Assembly: GCA_010672585.1 (NCBI GenBank)
Contig: JAAHGF010000017.1
Coordinates: 113,535 to 177,534, forward strand
DNA: 64,000 nucleotides
Direction of reading: 5' to 3'
Source: Okeania sp. SIO1I7
GTDB taxonomy: Bacteria > Cyanobacteriota > Cyanobacteriia > Cyanobacteriales > Microcoleaceae
Of the stretch, positions 27,921 to 36,633 are shown piece by piece. The notes beneath the pieces were generated by a model that saw only the letters and a list, made by a program, of their open reading frames with translations, was not told where the DNA came from and did no database searches. The translations under genes and the position numbers were made by a program. Within the stretch, counting starts at the first letter, position 1, and every line of letters starts with the position of its first letter.

Positions 27921-28601
27921 AACTTTTCTACATTTTGTTGAGCAGGGGAGTAGGGTAGGAACGCCCTTATGCAACGTCCCTACAGGGAGAAGTAAAAAGT
28001 AAGAATAATTAACATTAACTTGGCTATTTTTAGCAAAAATGTGATTATAACTGTTTTGATTAATTAATAACTGAAATCTTAGCTAAGTATAGCGTTGCTT
28101 TTAGGAATTAGTATTAGACCAAATTATTTTGATAAAAATACGACCAAAAAAGAGGGAAAATGTTTGATTTTTATAATTTATGGAATTGATAATTTTTTAT
28201 TGTAGGAATAAATCACAAATTTAAAGATATAACTACCTATGCATGAATTTGCTATAATAGCAGGGAAACCGAATAATTAATAATTAATAATTAATAATTA
28301 ATAATTAAATAATTCGGGCTTGCTGATTAAATATCAAAGCATTTACAGATAAAGGTTTTAGCATTTTTTTGCCTGAAAAAGTGCCAGCTTTTCGGTGGAA
28401 AGAGCTGCATAAAGCTAGTATTTTTGGACGATTATGGCAGAACAATCTTGGGACAATTTTTCCGACTACCTCCTCTATAATTCGCATTTCTCCTGTCTCC
28501 TGTCTTCCCCTCCCCTCCTGGGAGGGGGAGGGGCGAGGGGTGGGTTGTCTCCTGTCTCCTACCCCTACTAAAAGACTTTTTCAGCAAACCCTAATTCTGG
28601 T
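27921..28601. other. Intergenic repeats, no gene seen
   Basis: It holds an R6 palindrome (27955-27983), an R2-like fragment (ACCAAATTATTTTGATAAAA, 28118), a palindromic R1-end pair at 28268-28318 (CCGAATAATTAATAATTAAT ... AATAATTCGG), and CCTCCCCTCCTGGGAGGGGG strings near 28507. Short ORFs here are repeat-derived. Confidence 0.55.
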
Positions 28602-28790
28602 TTAAAGCCTCCCCTTTTAAGGGAAAAAAGCGGTGGATATTCGGAGCTTCCCAAAGGGTGGGATGGATGGGTTTCCTAACCATATCCAATCGACCAAGAG
28701 AAGAAATAATATTTCCTTATATTCAATCCCGTAACAGTTAAAACCCGAGGTAATTATCAATTATCCACTATCAATTATCAATTAATGAAT
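28602..28790 (-). repeat. R1 dispersed element, copy I
   Basis: Reverse orientation with CCTCCCCTTTTAAGGGAA, AAAAGCGGTGG, CCATATCCAATCGACCAAG, AAAACCCGAGGTAATTATC and ATCAATTATCAATTAATGAA. It lies 55 bases upstream of the diguanylate cyclase start, so it may touch that promoter. Confidence 0.8.
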
Positions 28791-28844
28791 ATTCTCCTAA
28801 GCAACTATTTCTTTACTATATTTGACTTGATTAATATCACATAA

Positions 28845-30173
28845 ATGATAACAGCTATAAAATGGAAATTATTCAAGCTTTGCAAAGTACTGTATCAACT
28901 GCTCTATATGCGTGTGATTATTATTCTTGTAACTTTACTCTGTTTAGGTTTTAGTATAGCTTTAGTAGGAACCTACTACCTCTCGATTAATTTAGTAGAT
29001 TCTCAAGCAATGCACTATGCAAAAGTGGCTGTCAAAACCTTGAATGAAGCTAGAGTACTCTACAGCAAGAATGTTGTCGATCGGGTAAAGTCAATGGATG
29101 GTGTCTTGGCCATACCCGAATACCATACTGTCAAAGGAGGTATTCCTAATCCTGCTACCTATACTATCGAACTTGGGGAGCGCCTCAGTGATGAATCAAA
29201 GGGTATATTGTTTAGACTTTACAGCGAGTATCCATTTCCTAATCGACAATTAACAGGAGGACCTCAAGATAAGTTTGAATGGGATGCACTAACTTACCTG
29301 AAAGAGCATCCACAAGCTTCCTTTTATCGAAAAGAGCAATTTGGCGATCGCCTCTCGTTTCGCTACACAGAAGCTGTCCTCATGGAGCCAAGTTGTGTAG
29401 CTTGTCATAATACACTGCGAAGTAGTCCTAGAAAAGACTGGAAAGTTGGACAAGTGCGTGGCATCGTAGAAATTACTCAGCCTGTTGATAATGTTATCCT
29501 GATAGCTGAAGATGGATTAAAAGTAATTTATACTGTCTTGATGATGATCATTGCTCTAGCAATTTCAGGTTTAATTTTAGTTATTGGACGCTTTCGTAAA
29601 ATTAATCAAGAGCTAGAACAGAAAGTTTTGGAAAGAACAGCAGTTCTCAATCATTTAGCTGCCATTGATGGGTTGACCCAACTGATAAATAGGCGTCAGT
29701 TTAATATACTTCTTCAGCAAGAGTGGCGACGAATGCAACAACAACAACGACCCTTATCGTTGATTCTTTGTGATGTTGATTATTTCAAGAAATACAATGA
29801 TACCTACGGTCATGTAGCAGGAGATAATTGCCTTTGTGCTGTTGCCCAAGTTTTGGATAGTAGTGTTAAGCGTTGTGGAGAATTTGCTGCGAGGTATGGT
29901 GGGGAAGAGTTTGCGATTGTTTTACCAGGAGTAAATAGTTTTGAAGCAAGCAGAGTCGCAACTATCATTATGAATGATATTCATTCTCTGAAGATACCTC
30001 ACAAAACCTCTTTGAATAACTCCTATGTCACCCTAAGTATGGGAATTGCAAGTACTATTCCTAAGGATCAAAGTTATCCTGAACAATTGATTAAGTTTGC
30101 AGATAGAGGATTATACCAAGCTAAAGAAGAAGGAAGGGATCGGTTTATTATTTGGAATGAGAAGCAAGAATAG
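28845..30173 (+). CDS. Membrane diguanylate cyclase with a DUF3365/heme-type sensor domain
   Basis: The 442 residues make cyclic di-GMP from two GTP. A membrane helix (about 22-46) is followed by an extracytoplasmic Tll0287/DUF3365-like domain (about 50-215), a second helix (about 225-248), a short coiled coil and a GGDEF domain (about 272-438). The sensor domain contains C184-VAC-H188, a c-type heme attachment motif. The active site is GGEEF (352-356), and IDGLTQLINRR and DVDYFKKYNDTYGH are intact. The product-inhibition RxxD motif expected five residues before GGEEF is not present. The predicted job is to convert a redox or gas signal at the membrane into c-di-GMP. It is monocistronic, behind R1 copy I. 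Confidence 0.92.
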   Translation: MITAIKWKLFKLCKVLYQLLYMRVIIILVTLLCLGFSIALVGTYYLSINLVDSQAMHYAKVAVKTLNEARVLYSKNVVDRVKSMDGVLAIPEYHTVKGGIPNPATYTIELGERLSDESKGILFRLYSEYPFPNRQLTGGPQDKFEWDALTYLKEHPQASFYRKEQFGDRLSFRYTEAVLMEPSCVACHNTLRSSPRKDWKVGQVRGIVEITQPVDNVILIAEDGLKVIYTVLMMIIALAISGLILVIGRFRKINQELEQKVLERTAVLNHLAAIDGLTQLINRRQFNILLQQEWRRMQQQQRPLSLILCDVDYFKKYNDTYGHVAGDNCLCAVAQVLDSSVKRCGEFAARYGGEEFAIVLPGVNSFEASRVATIIMNDIHSLKIPHKTSLNNSYVTLSMGIASTIPKDQSYPEQLIKFADRGLYQAKEEGRDRFIIWNEKQE

Positions 30174-30330
30174 TTTTGCTTACATTCAAATATAAATCAA
30201 TACAGTTTTGATCTTTAATCAGCAAGCCCTAATTATTAATTATTAATTATTCGGTAAGGAATAGTTTAACTATTAATAATTAATAGTGGGAAAAACATTT
30301 ATCCAGATAATATTTTTCCTTATTCCTAAA
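30174..30330. other. Convergent spacer with an R1-end fragment
   Basis: CCCTAATTATTAATTATTAA ending TTCGGTAA (about 30226-30257) is the right end of an R1 element without its body. Confidence 0.5.
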
Positions 30331-31005
30331 TTATTCCCGCAAAACATAACCCACCCCTCGCACAGTTTGAATTAACCTTTTTTCTTCATTAGATTCTAAC
30401 TTCAAACGTAAGTAACGAATATAAACTTCAATAATATTTGAATCCCCCATAAAATCATAACCCCAAACAGTTTCTAATATTCTATCTCTTGTCAAAACTT
30501 GTCGAGGATGAGCCATTAAATATTCCAATAAATCAAATTCTTTTGCTGTTAATTCAATTGCCCTATTATCCCGATAAACCTCCCTGGTACTTCTATTTAA
30601 ACTCAGGTCTTCAAACATTAATAAATCGGGATTAGGTTCTTGAGTACGTCTGAGATGTGCCCTAACTCTAGCTAATAATTCTTCCACACTAAAAGGCTTT
30701 AAAACATAATCATCTGCCCCTGCATCTAAACCAGCTACGCGATCGCTCACATCATCCTTAGCTGTTAATAGAATAATTGGTACTTTATCGCCAGTAGTTC
30801 GCAAACGACGACATAATTCTAACCCCGATATACCAGGTAACATCCAGTCAAGAATTATCAAATCTGGCTTAATTTCTCGTGCCATTGTTATGCCGGCGAA
30901 CCCATCATTAGCCACCGTTACTTGATAACCTTCATATTTAAGTTCTAGCTCGATAAATTGAGCTAGTTTTGCCTCATCTTCAACTACCAAAATGTTAGAA
31001 GTCAT
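30331..31005 (-). CDS. OmpR/PhoB-family response regulator
   Basis: The 224 residues comprise a receiver domain (1-120) with acidic pair E9-D10, phosphoacceptor D53 (IILDWMLPGISG), the Thr of LLTAKDD and Lys of YVLKPF, then an OmpR-type winged helix (about 128-222: ELTAKEFDLLEYLMAHPRQV, VWGYDFMGDSNIIEVYIRYL, TVRGVGYVLRE). It is a DNA-binding transcription factor activated by a histidine kinase that is not in this window. It resembles the cyanobacterial RppA/NrsR/ManR group, but the subgroup cannot be fixed by eye. It starts at ATG 31005 and is convergent with the diguanylate cyclase gene. Confidence 0.92.
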   Translation of the reverse strand: MTSNILVVEDEAKLAQFIELELKYEGYQVTVANDGFAGITMAREIKPDLIILDWMLPGISGLELCRRLRTTGDKVPIILLTAKDDVSDRVAGLDAGADDYVLKPFSVEELLARVRAHLRRTQEPNPDLLMFEDLSLNRSTREVYRDNRAIELTAKEFDLLEYLMAHPRQVLTRDRILETVWGYDFMGDSNIIEVYIRYLRLKLESNEEKRLIQTVRGVGYVLRE

Positions 31006-31156
31006 AGCCCAAAAAAACCAGGATACACTGTATTATAGTATACTAAGTATAGTTTTATTTTATATAACTTTTAATATTGACTAAAAAATCAAATCAAGCT
31101 AAACTTAACTTTAGGTACAGTTATGTCCGCTATGTAAGCTCAATTAATCTCTCTAG

Positions 31157-31534
31157 ATGTCCAATCAAAGCCGATTTCTTCGCTCAAAACGCCTACGAGC
31201 AGCCCTTTGGTATGCGGCTAATGGTAAGTGCCAGAAATGTGGATGCGATCTACCTACAAATTGGCACGCAGATCATATAGAGCGGTGGGCCGAGACTAAC
31301 AGAACCAATGTCCACGAAATGCAGGCACTATGCCCTAAATGTCATTATGAAAAAACTGCTGAGGAGAACAAAAGCATGGCAACAGGAAGGCAACTAAGTT
31401 TATTTCCCCAATCTACAGAGTCTATTAAACTTAGGCATCATCAAGAACAATTTCTACAAATATGTAAACGTATCCAGGCAGGGGAAAAAATTAGAAAGGT
31501 TGTCATGGTAGTTACGCCTGGGGCTAACTACTGA
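31157..31534 (+). pseudogene. HNH-SF2 helicase, 5' part, cut by the tnpB element
   Basis: The frame encodes an N-terminal HNH domain: AALWYAANGKCQKCGCDLP (first Cys pair), WHADHIERWAE (catalytic D-H), NVHEMQALCPKCHYEKTAEE (second pair). A linker and a helicase Q-like/motif I approach follow (LRHHQEQFLQICKRIQAGEK, VVMVVTPG). The sequence then enters the inserted element and stops within four codons (ANY). The helicase frame resumes beyond the element at 32866 with GGKSLIPIIAAANLI. The two halves rejoin to VVTPGGGKSLIP, a standard Walker A. The HNH part could still be expressed as a 125-residue protein. Confidence 0.8.
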
Positions 31535-32865
31535 ACGCAAATAATTAGACAAAGTTGAACAAATCTTAATAAATCTTGAAAATCTGCTGGTTATCTGCTA
31601 TCATAAATTAAACTCATCCTAAATTATCAATAACTTTTTTTTCATGGTGTGCGTGTTCAAATGCTATCAATTAAGACCAAATTAAAAGTTAACAATTACC
31701 AAAAAACCATACTTGCCAAACACGCTGGTGTTGCTCGTCATGCTTATAACTGGGGATTAGCAACCTGTATAAAAGAGTACGAAGAAACTAAAAAACGCCC
31801 AAGCGCCATCACCCTGCATAAACGTTTAGTAGCCGAAGTCAAATCAATTAATCCCTGGTACTATGAAGTATCAAAGTGTGCCCCTCAACAAGCATTAAGA
31901 GACTTAGAGAGGGCATTTAAAAACTTTCTAACTATTCCGAGCCGTGGATTCCCAAAATTTAAGAAAAAAGGTAGAAAAGACAGCTTTTACTTAGAAGGAA
32001 GTATTAAGATTTTCCAAGGAAACTACATACAATTACCCAGAATAGGAGTAGTAAAAACTTATGAAATCTTACCGAATTGCAGAGTAAAAAATGTCAGAAT
32101 ATCCAAAAGAGCAGATAATTGGTACATCAGTTTTAAATATGATATTGAATCAGCTCCAACAGAAAAAGTTGGAGAAACTATTGGCGTAGATATAGGCATA
32201 AATACTTTAGCAACCTGTTCTGATGGCAGTAAATTTGCTAACGTCAAAGCCTACAGAAAAGCAAAAAAAAGATTAGTTCGTCATCAACGTGCAGTCAGCA
32301 AAAAAGTTATTGGTTCCAAAAACAGACGCAAAGCAGTAAAAAAACTAGCAAAACTTCACAAAAAAGTCGCTGATATCAGAGCAGATGCACTACATAAACT
32401 CACAACATGGTTAGCTAAAAACCACAGCACCATAGTAATTGAGGATTTAAACGTGAGTGGAATGTTGAAAAACCATAAACTAGCAAGTGCCATAGCAGAC
32501 TGTGGATTTTATGAATTTAAGCGTCAGCTTACATACAAATGTGAATGGTACGGCAGTAAATTAGTAATAGCGGATAGATTTTATCCAAGTTCTCAAATAT
32601 GTTCAAACTGTGGGCATAAACAGAAAATTCCATTGCACTTGAGAACTTATGAGTGTAGTGAGTGCAGTTTTGAAGCTGATAGAGATTTTAACGCTGCTGT
32701 CAACCTGAAAAACTATGTGAATCAGTAGCTTGAGTTCCAAGCGATTTTAAGCCTGTGGAGAGAATAAGTTACAGACTGCGGTCAGTGGTTCTCACAGAAA
32801 CAGGAAGCTAGCTCCAAAACCTATGCGAACGTGTATGGGTAAGTTTGGGTAAGTTTAGTAGAACG
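31523..32865 (+). mobile_element. IS200/IS605-type element with tnpB only (IS1341-like)
   Basis: About 1.34 kb inserted between the two helicase halves. The left end follows ACGCCTGGG; the right end precedes GGTGGTAAAAGC. It carries one complete tnpB and no tnpA, so it would depend on a transposase elsewhere. The 140 bases after the tnpB stop (32729-32865), including GACTGCGGTCAGTGGTTCTC, are where a right-end omega RNA is encoded in this family. Ends are placed from the interrupted reading frame and carry an uncertainty of one or two G residues. Confidence 0.8.
31649..32728 (+). CDS. tnpB: TnpB (RNA-guided nuclease-type OrfB of IS200/IS605)
   Basis: The 359 residues look complete and intact. 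The N-terminal HTH-like part has LAKHAGVARHAYNWGL. RuvC motifs are IGVDIGINTLAT (first Asp), IVIEDLNVSGML (Glu) and CSFEADRDFNAAVNLKNY (last Asp), with a zinc ribbon CSNCGHKQ and CSEC between the last two. Family members such as those of ISDra2 are RNA-guided DNA endonucleases that help the element persist. It starts at GTG 31649 or ATG 31661; the ATG gives MLSIKTKLKV and is equally plausible. It is inserted in a helicase gene, the target of the finding listed below. Confidence 0.93.
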   Translation: MRVQMLSIKTKLKVNNYQKTILAKHAGVARHAYNWGLATCIKEYEETKKRPSAITLHKRLVAEVKSINPWYYEVSKCAPQQALRDLERAFKNFLTIPSRGFPKFKKKGRKDSFYLEGSIKIFQGNYIQLPRIGVVKTYEILPNCRVKNVRISKRADNWYISFKYDIESAPTEKVGETIGVDIGINTLATCSDGSKFANVKAYRKAKKRLVRHQRAVSKKVIGSKNRRKAVKKLAKLHKKVADIRADALHKLTTWLAKNHSTIVIEDLNVSGMLKNHKLASAIADCGFYEFKRQLTYKCEWYGSKLVIADRFYPSSQICSNCGHKQKIPLHLRTYECSECSFEADRDFNAAVNLKNYVNQ

Positions 32866-34536
32866 GGTGGTAAAAGCTTGATTCCAATTATTGCTGCTGC
32901 AAATTTGATTCCCTCTCCAGGTGGAGGAAATTTTCAAGGAACTATTGCAGACAAAATTTGTTGGATAGTCCCACGAGTTAATCTGCAAAAGCAAGCAGAA
33001 GAAAATTTTGTATCTCCGTATTTTAGAGAACAGTTGGGATATGAACATAAAATTAGGGCGAATAACAATGAACCAAACCCTTCCAAAGGAACATCAGGTT
33101 ATGCTGCTACCTATCAAGCAATAGTAGCTAACTCAAATCTTCATGCACAAGAATTTCAGTGTCATCGCTATATTTTGGTTTTGGACGAGTTTCATCATGT
33201 CGAAGAAGGTGGTTCCTGGCATAAAGCTTTACAACCATTAGTAGATCGGGCAGTTTTAGTGATTATGGTAACTGGAACTGCTGAAAGAGGGGATAAGAAG
33301 CAAATAGCTTTTATGCCTTATAGACAAACTACTGATGGTATGACTCCCGATCTGTTTGATAGTGAAGATATACGAGTTATTCGTTACACAAGAAGTGAAG
33401 CGTTGAGAGAGGAGGCGATCGTTCCTCTTCATTTTGAGTGGGGTGATGGAGATGCAGAATGGGTAGATAAAAAAGGAGAACGGCGTTCTGTAGATAGTCT
33501 AGCAGAAGCGGGAGATTATACAGGTATAGCACTTAGCACAGCACTGAAGACAGGATATGCTCGTCAGCTACTAACTCAATGTACTGATAGTTGGAAATCT
33601 TACAAACAGATTAATTCACGAGCGAAAATGTTGGTTCTTGCACCATTAATATCAACAGCTAAGGAATATTTGAAGTGGTTGAATGATTTAGGAATAAAAG
33701 CTGTAATAGCTACAAGTGATGATTCAAAAAAAGCCCAAGCAGATATAAAAAAATTTAAGAAAGAATATAAAGAGGGAGATGGGAAAGCAGTTGATATTTT
33801 GGTGACAGTGGCAATGGCTTATGAAGGACTTGATGTTCCAGCAATTACTCATATTGCCTGTTTAACTCATATTAGAAGTACACCTTGGTTAGAGCAATGT
33901 TGGGCAAGAGCAGCTAGAGTAGATAGAGAAGCTAAGGATTTAAAAAAAACTGGTTTAATTTTTATGCCTGATGACCAGCCAGCCCGTGATTGTATGGCAA
34001 AAATCATAGCTCAACAACAATCTATTATTAGGGAAAAAGAACAAGAGCAATATGATAGGAATAATGGGAAAAATGGAGAAAAAGATAATAGTAAAAGTAG
34101 CAAAAATTCAGATAATTATAATATTCCATTAAATTCTAATTTAACGCGCTCTAGAGCTTCCGATTTAAGTAGTGGTGAAACTATTGATTATGTTGAAACA
34201 GCTAAAATTCAATCAGCTATGCAGGAGGCTGGGGTTGCTGGAAGTACCATACAAATGAAGCGCTTTTTAGATGCTTATAACCAGACAACAGGAGAAACAG
34301 ATTCCGAGCAAATTATTACTACAAAAGAAATTTTAACGCCTAGTGAAGAGGAAAAAATAATCAGAGACAAAATCGAAAATTATGTGCGTCGTTATACAGC
34401 CATAAGTAAGCTAGAACATAAAGCCATAAATAAAGAAATTTTTAACTTTTTTCGTAAGTCTCGTAAAGAAATGACATTTGAAGAATTAAGGAGGGTTTGG
34501 AGATGGCTACAAGACAGATATCCAATGAACAATTAA
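32845..34536 (+). pseudogene. HNH-SF2 helicase, 3' part, after the tnpB element
   Basis: From 32866 the frame is genuine helicase: GGKSLIPIIAAANLI (rest of motif I), ICWIVPRVNLQKQAEENF (Ia), YILVLDEFHHVEEGGSW (II, DEFH), VIMVTGTAERGDKK (III), MLVLAPLISTAKEYLKWL (IV), DILVTVAMAYEGLDVPAIT (V) and WLEQCWARAARVDRE (VI). The first seven codons (TTG-start LGKFSRT) come from the element end, so the Walker A is incomplete and the protein is probably inactive in trans. A 120-residue polar, helical tail follows. The RBS AAGGAGG for the next gene lies in its last codons. The helicase class resembles restriction-type SF2 enzymes; the natural role is unknown. Confidence 0.8.
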
Positions 34537-35267
34537 AATCTCATATCGAAACCCTAGGCAATGCTGGTAATTTAAACGCAACACCAGGTTCGCGTCCTTG
34601 GGCGATCGCTGTTAGATTAGAGATGCAGTCGGTCTTAAATGATATTACTTTCAATGCTCGCCAATTGAAAGCATGGCGTAACTTGATGAAAAAACAGGCT
34701 GGATATCGCCAACTTGTCAATGAACGGGGAAAAGCGTTTAAAACTTATGAACAATTCTGCAAAGCTAAACCACCTTTTGGATTAGGTTGCGTTCCATCAG
34801 AACTTGACCAAGTTATTCAGGAGCTAGAATTAGGTATTGCTAGAGGGCAGGAAGTAGAAGATCCCCCACCTAAATATCCAGGTAAACCAGAAGGATATTT
34901 TCAAAGATTTTCTCAAGTAGTTAATGCTTGTCCAGATAATCAGCCAATCAATACGGTCAAAATTGCAAAAATATTAAAGGTTTCCCAAAGTACAGCAAAT
35001 ATTTGGAGAAAAAGATGGTTAGACTTAGGATGGATAGAGCCATTAGCTATCAAAAAACGCGGTTATTATCAAATCACAGATCGGGGAATAAAAATCCTAA
35101 AAGAGTGGTTAGAAACAGAGTCATCTTTTAACAAAAATAGTAGTCTATGGCTAACTATACCACGTCATAATCCTCAGAAAGTAGCAGATAAGCTAATCGA
35201 ATCTCTTAACTCTAAGCAACTTAGAGAAATTGTTCAAATTATTTCAACTTCACTAACACCAATTTGA
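34503..35267 (+). CDS. Winged-helix/HTH protein translationally linked to the helicase
   Basis: I start at ATG 34503 (MATRQISNEQLKSHIETLG), which follows AAGGAGG (34488-34494) by eight bases; a TTG two codons earlier is too close to it. The gene overlaps the helicase end by 34 bases in another frame, which suggests coupled translation. The 254 residues have a basic, helical N-terminal half (FNARQLKAWRNLMKKQAGYR). A winged-helix region at about 150-205 (INTVKIAKILKVSQSTANIW, GYYQITDRGIKILKEWL) follows, then a C-terminal helix pair. I do not recognise a named family. It may be the DNA-binding partner of the broken helicase. Confidence 0.65.
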   Translation: MATRQISNEQLKSHIETLGNAGNLNATPGSRPWAIAVRLEMQSVLNDITFNARQLKAWRNLMKKQAGYRQLVNERGKAFKTYEQFCKAKPPFGLGCVPSELDQVIQELELGIARGQEVEDPPPKYPGKPEGYFQRFSQVVNACPDNQPINTVKIAKILKVSQSTANIWRKRWLDLGWIEPLAIKKRGYYQITDRGIKILKEWLETESSFNKNSSLWLTIPRHNPQKVADKLIESLNSKQLREIVQIISTSLTPI

Positions 35268-35435
35268 TCGAATATTACTACAGTTGTTTGGTCTGCTAGT
35301 GGAAGTCTAGAAATTAATACTGTAACGACCTTTTTTGAATTTGCCATAAGTTAATAGTGGCTAATAATATATTTTAATAAATATTAATTAGAATTCAGGC
35401 TAGGTTATTTACTAGCTTGTATTCTTCAATTGCTA

Positions 35436-36251
35436 TTATTCAACTTCCGGCGCAAAAATTGGAAACTTTTCTCCTTTCAAATAGGCATCAAAATTTTGCT
35501 TAAAATAAATCCAAGAAGTCACATCATCCTTATCCAAAATAGATTTAGCTGCATTTTTAAACAACGGAACGCGAGTATTCATTTCATCCTGAATTAACTG
35601 GGGTAATTCTGCAACACCAGCCACCTTCCCACCCCAAGCACTATAAATTAGATTACCAGAGCGATCGCCCATTTTCATCCACGGCACCCAAGGACCTATT
35701 CTATCCCATGCCAACATTACCTTAGATACAGAAGTTGTGTCAGGATTTTGTAAATCTGCCGTGGGTACTGTCAACTTAAACAATTCGCTAGCTTGATAAA
35801 GAGGTTGAGGACTATATTCAGCAAACTTTGGCTCGTCAGCGAGGGGGTTGGGATAGTTAGAAAATAGGTCAAACTTATAAGTAGTCAACTCCTCATCAAC
35901 TAATGCAGGCATTGGTCTTTTAAACAACCCCTGTACTGGATTATTGGCCACATGAACTACAGGCAAAACTTCATCCGTCCAGGGATTTTTCCAAATATCC
36001 AACTTTTCCCCTGTTTCGGGGTCAAGATAAAAGGTTAGTTCCCTAGAAGTAAAATCCCAACCTCCCTCTGACCTCGGAATACATCTGGCCACACTCATCC
36101 CTACTATTTGGAACAAATGCTGTTTTGGTTCCCCAGGAATAAAGGCATAAACCGAACCCTGCCAAGTCAGAAAAGATTGTTGAGCGTCGGTACTAGCACG
36201 CACTTTAACCCAGTCTTTTGCTTCAAGTAGTTTTTTGGTAAGATTGACCAT
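35436..36251 (-). CDS. DUF1838-family protein
   Basis: The 271 residues match the DUF1838 pattern of cyanobacteria and proteobacteria: LTWQGSVYAFIPGEPKQHLF, the IVGMSVARC segment, LTFYLDPETGEKLDIWKNPW, VVHVANNPVQG and a late WVPWMKMGDRSGNLIYSAWG. It ends with the FDAYLKGEKFPIF block. No signal peptide or membrane segment is seen. The function of DUF1838 is not established. It is divergent from a second DUF1838 gene 380 bases away that shares the GxxxQxLFxIxGM, VVHxAN and FDAYLxGEKFPI landmarks but is otherwise dissimilar. Confidence 0.85.
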   Translation of the reverse strand: MVNLTKKLLEAKDWVKVRASTDAQQSFLTWQGSVYAFIPGEPKQHLFQIVGMSVARCIPRSEGGWDFTSRELTFYLDPETGEKLDIWKNPWTDEVLPVVHVANNPVQGLFKRPMPALVDEELTTYKFDLFSNYPNPLADEPKFAEYSPQPLYQASELFKLTVPTADLQNPDTTSVSKVMLAWDRIGPWVPWMKMGDRSGNLIYSAWGGKVAGVAELPQLIQDEMNTRVPLFKNAAKSILDKDDVTSWIYFKQNFDAYLKGEKFPIFAPEVE

Positions 36252-36633
36252 TCGTTTGCTGATATAATTTTTTGTCTATAATAATATAGCAATTAGCAGT
36301 CAGTTATCAGTTATCAGCTTGATTTTTGTGTTTTTTCGTCTAACTTTTTAGACATACTTTAAATGTGAAAGAGAAAGTTATAATTCAGAGCTAATTTGTA
36401 AGCTATCAGCTATTAGCTGTCAGCTCTCAGCAAAAGAAGGGGATTTTAATGAATATAGACTGTTTCAGCCAGCTTTTATAGTAAGTATAAATTCTGACTC
36501 AATTAGTAAAGCTTTTATCTAAAATTAAAAGCAATAGCTGATAGCTGACAGCTGTTTGCGGAGCATTCCGTAGGAAATGCTTACGTAATTATCAATTACT
36601 ACAAAAATAAATTATAGAAAGCTGGAGTTAATC
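36252..36633. other. Divergent spacer between the two DUF1838 genes, mostly an R4 element
   Basis: It contains CAGTCAGTTATCAGTTATCA (36298-36317) and R4 copy 3 (36398-36584). Promoters of both genes must lie in the remaining parts; none could be fixed. Confidence 0.5.
36398..36584 (+). repeat. R4 dispersed element, copy 3
   Basis: It runs from GTAAGCTATCAGCTATTAGC to AATGCTTAC, with TAGTAAAGCTTTTATCTAAA and AAAAGCAATAGCTGATAGC in the right half, as in copy 1. The right end has TTTGCGGAGCATTCCGTAGG. Confidence 0.65.

Noticed and set aside
27523-27974. ORFs of 66-108 codons between the molybdoenzyme and the diguanylate cyclase
   Set aside because: They are explained by nested R1/R2 elements and short GC-rich repeats.
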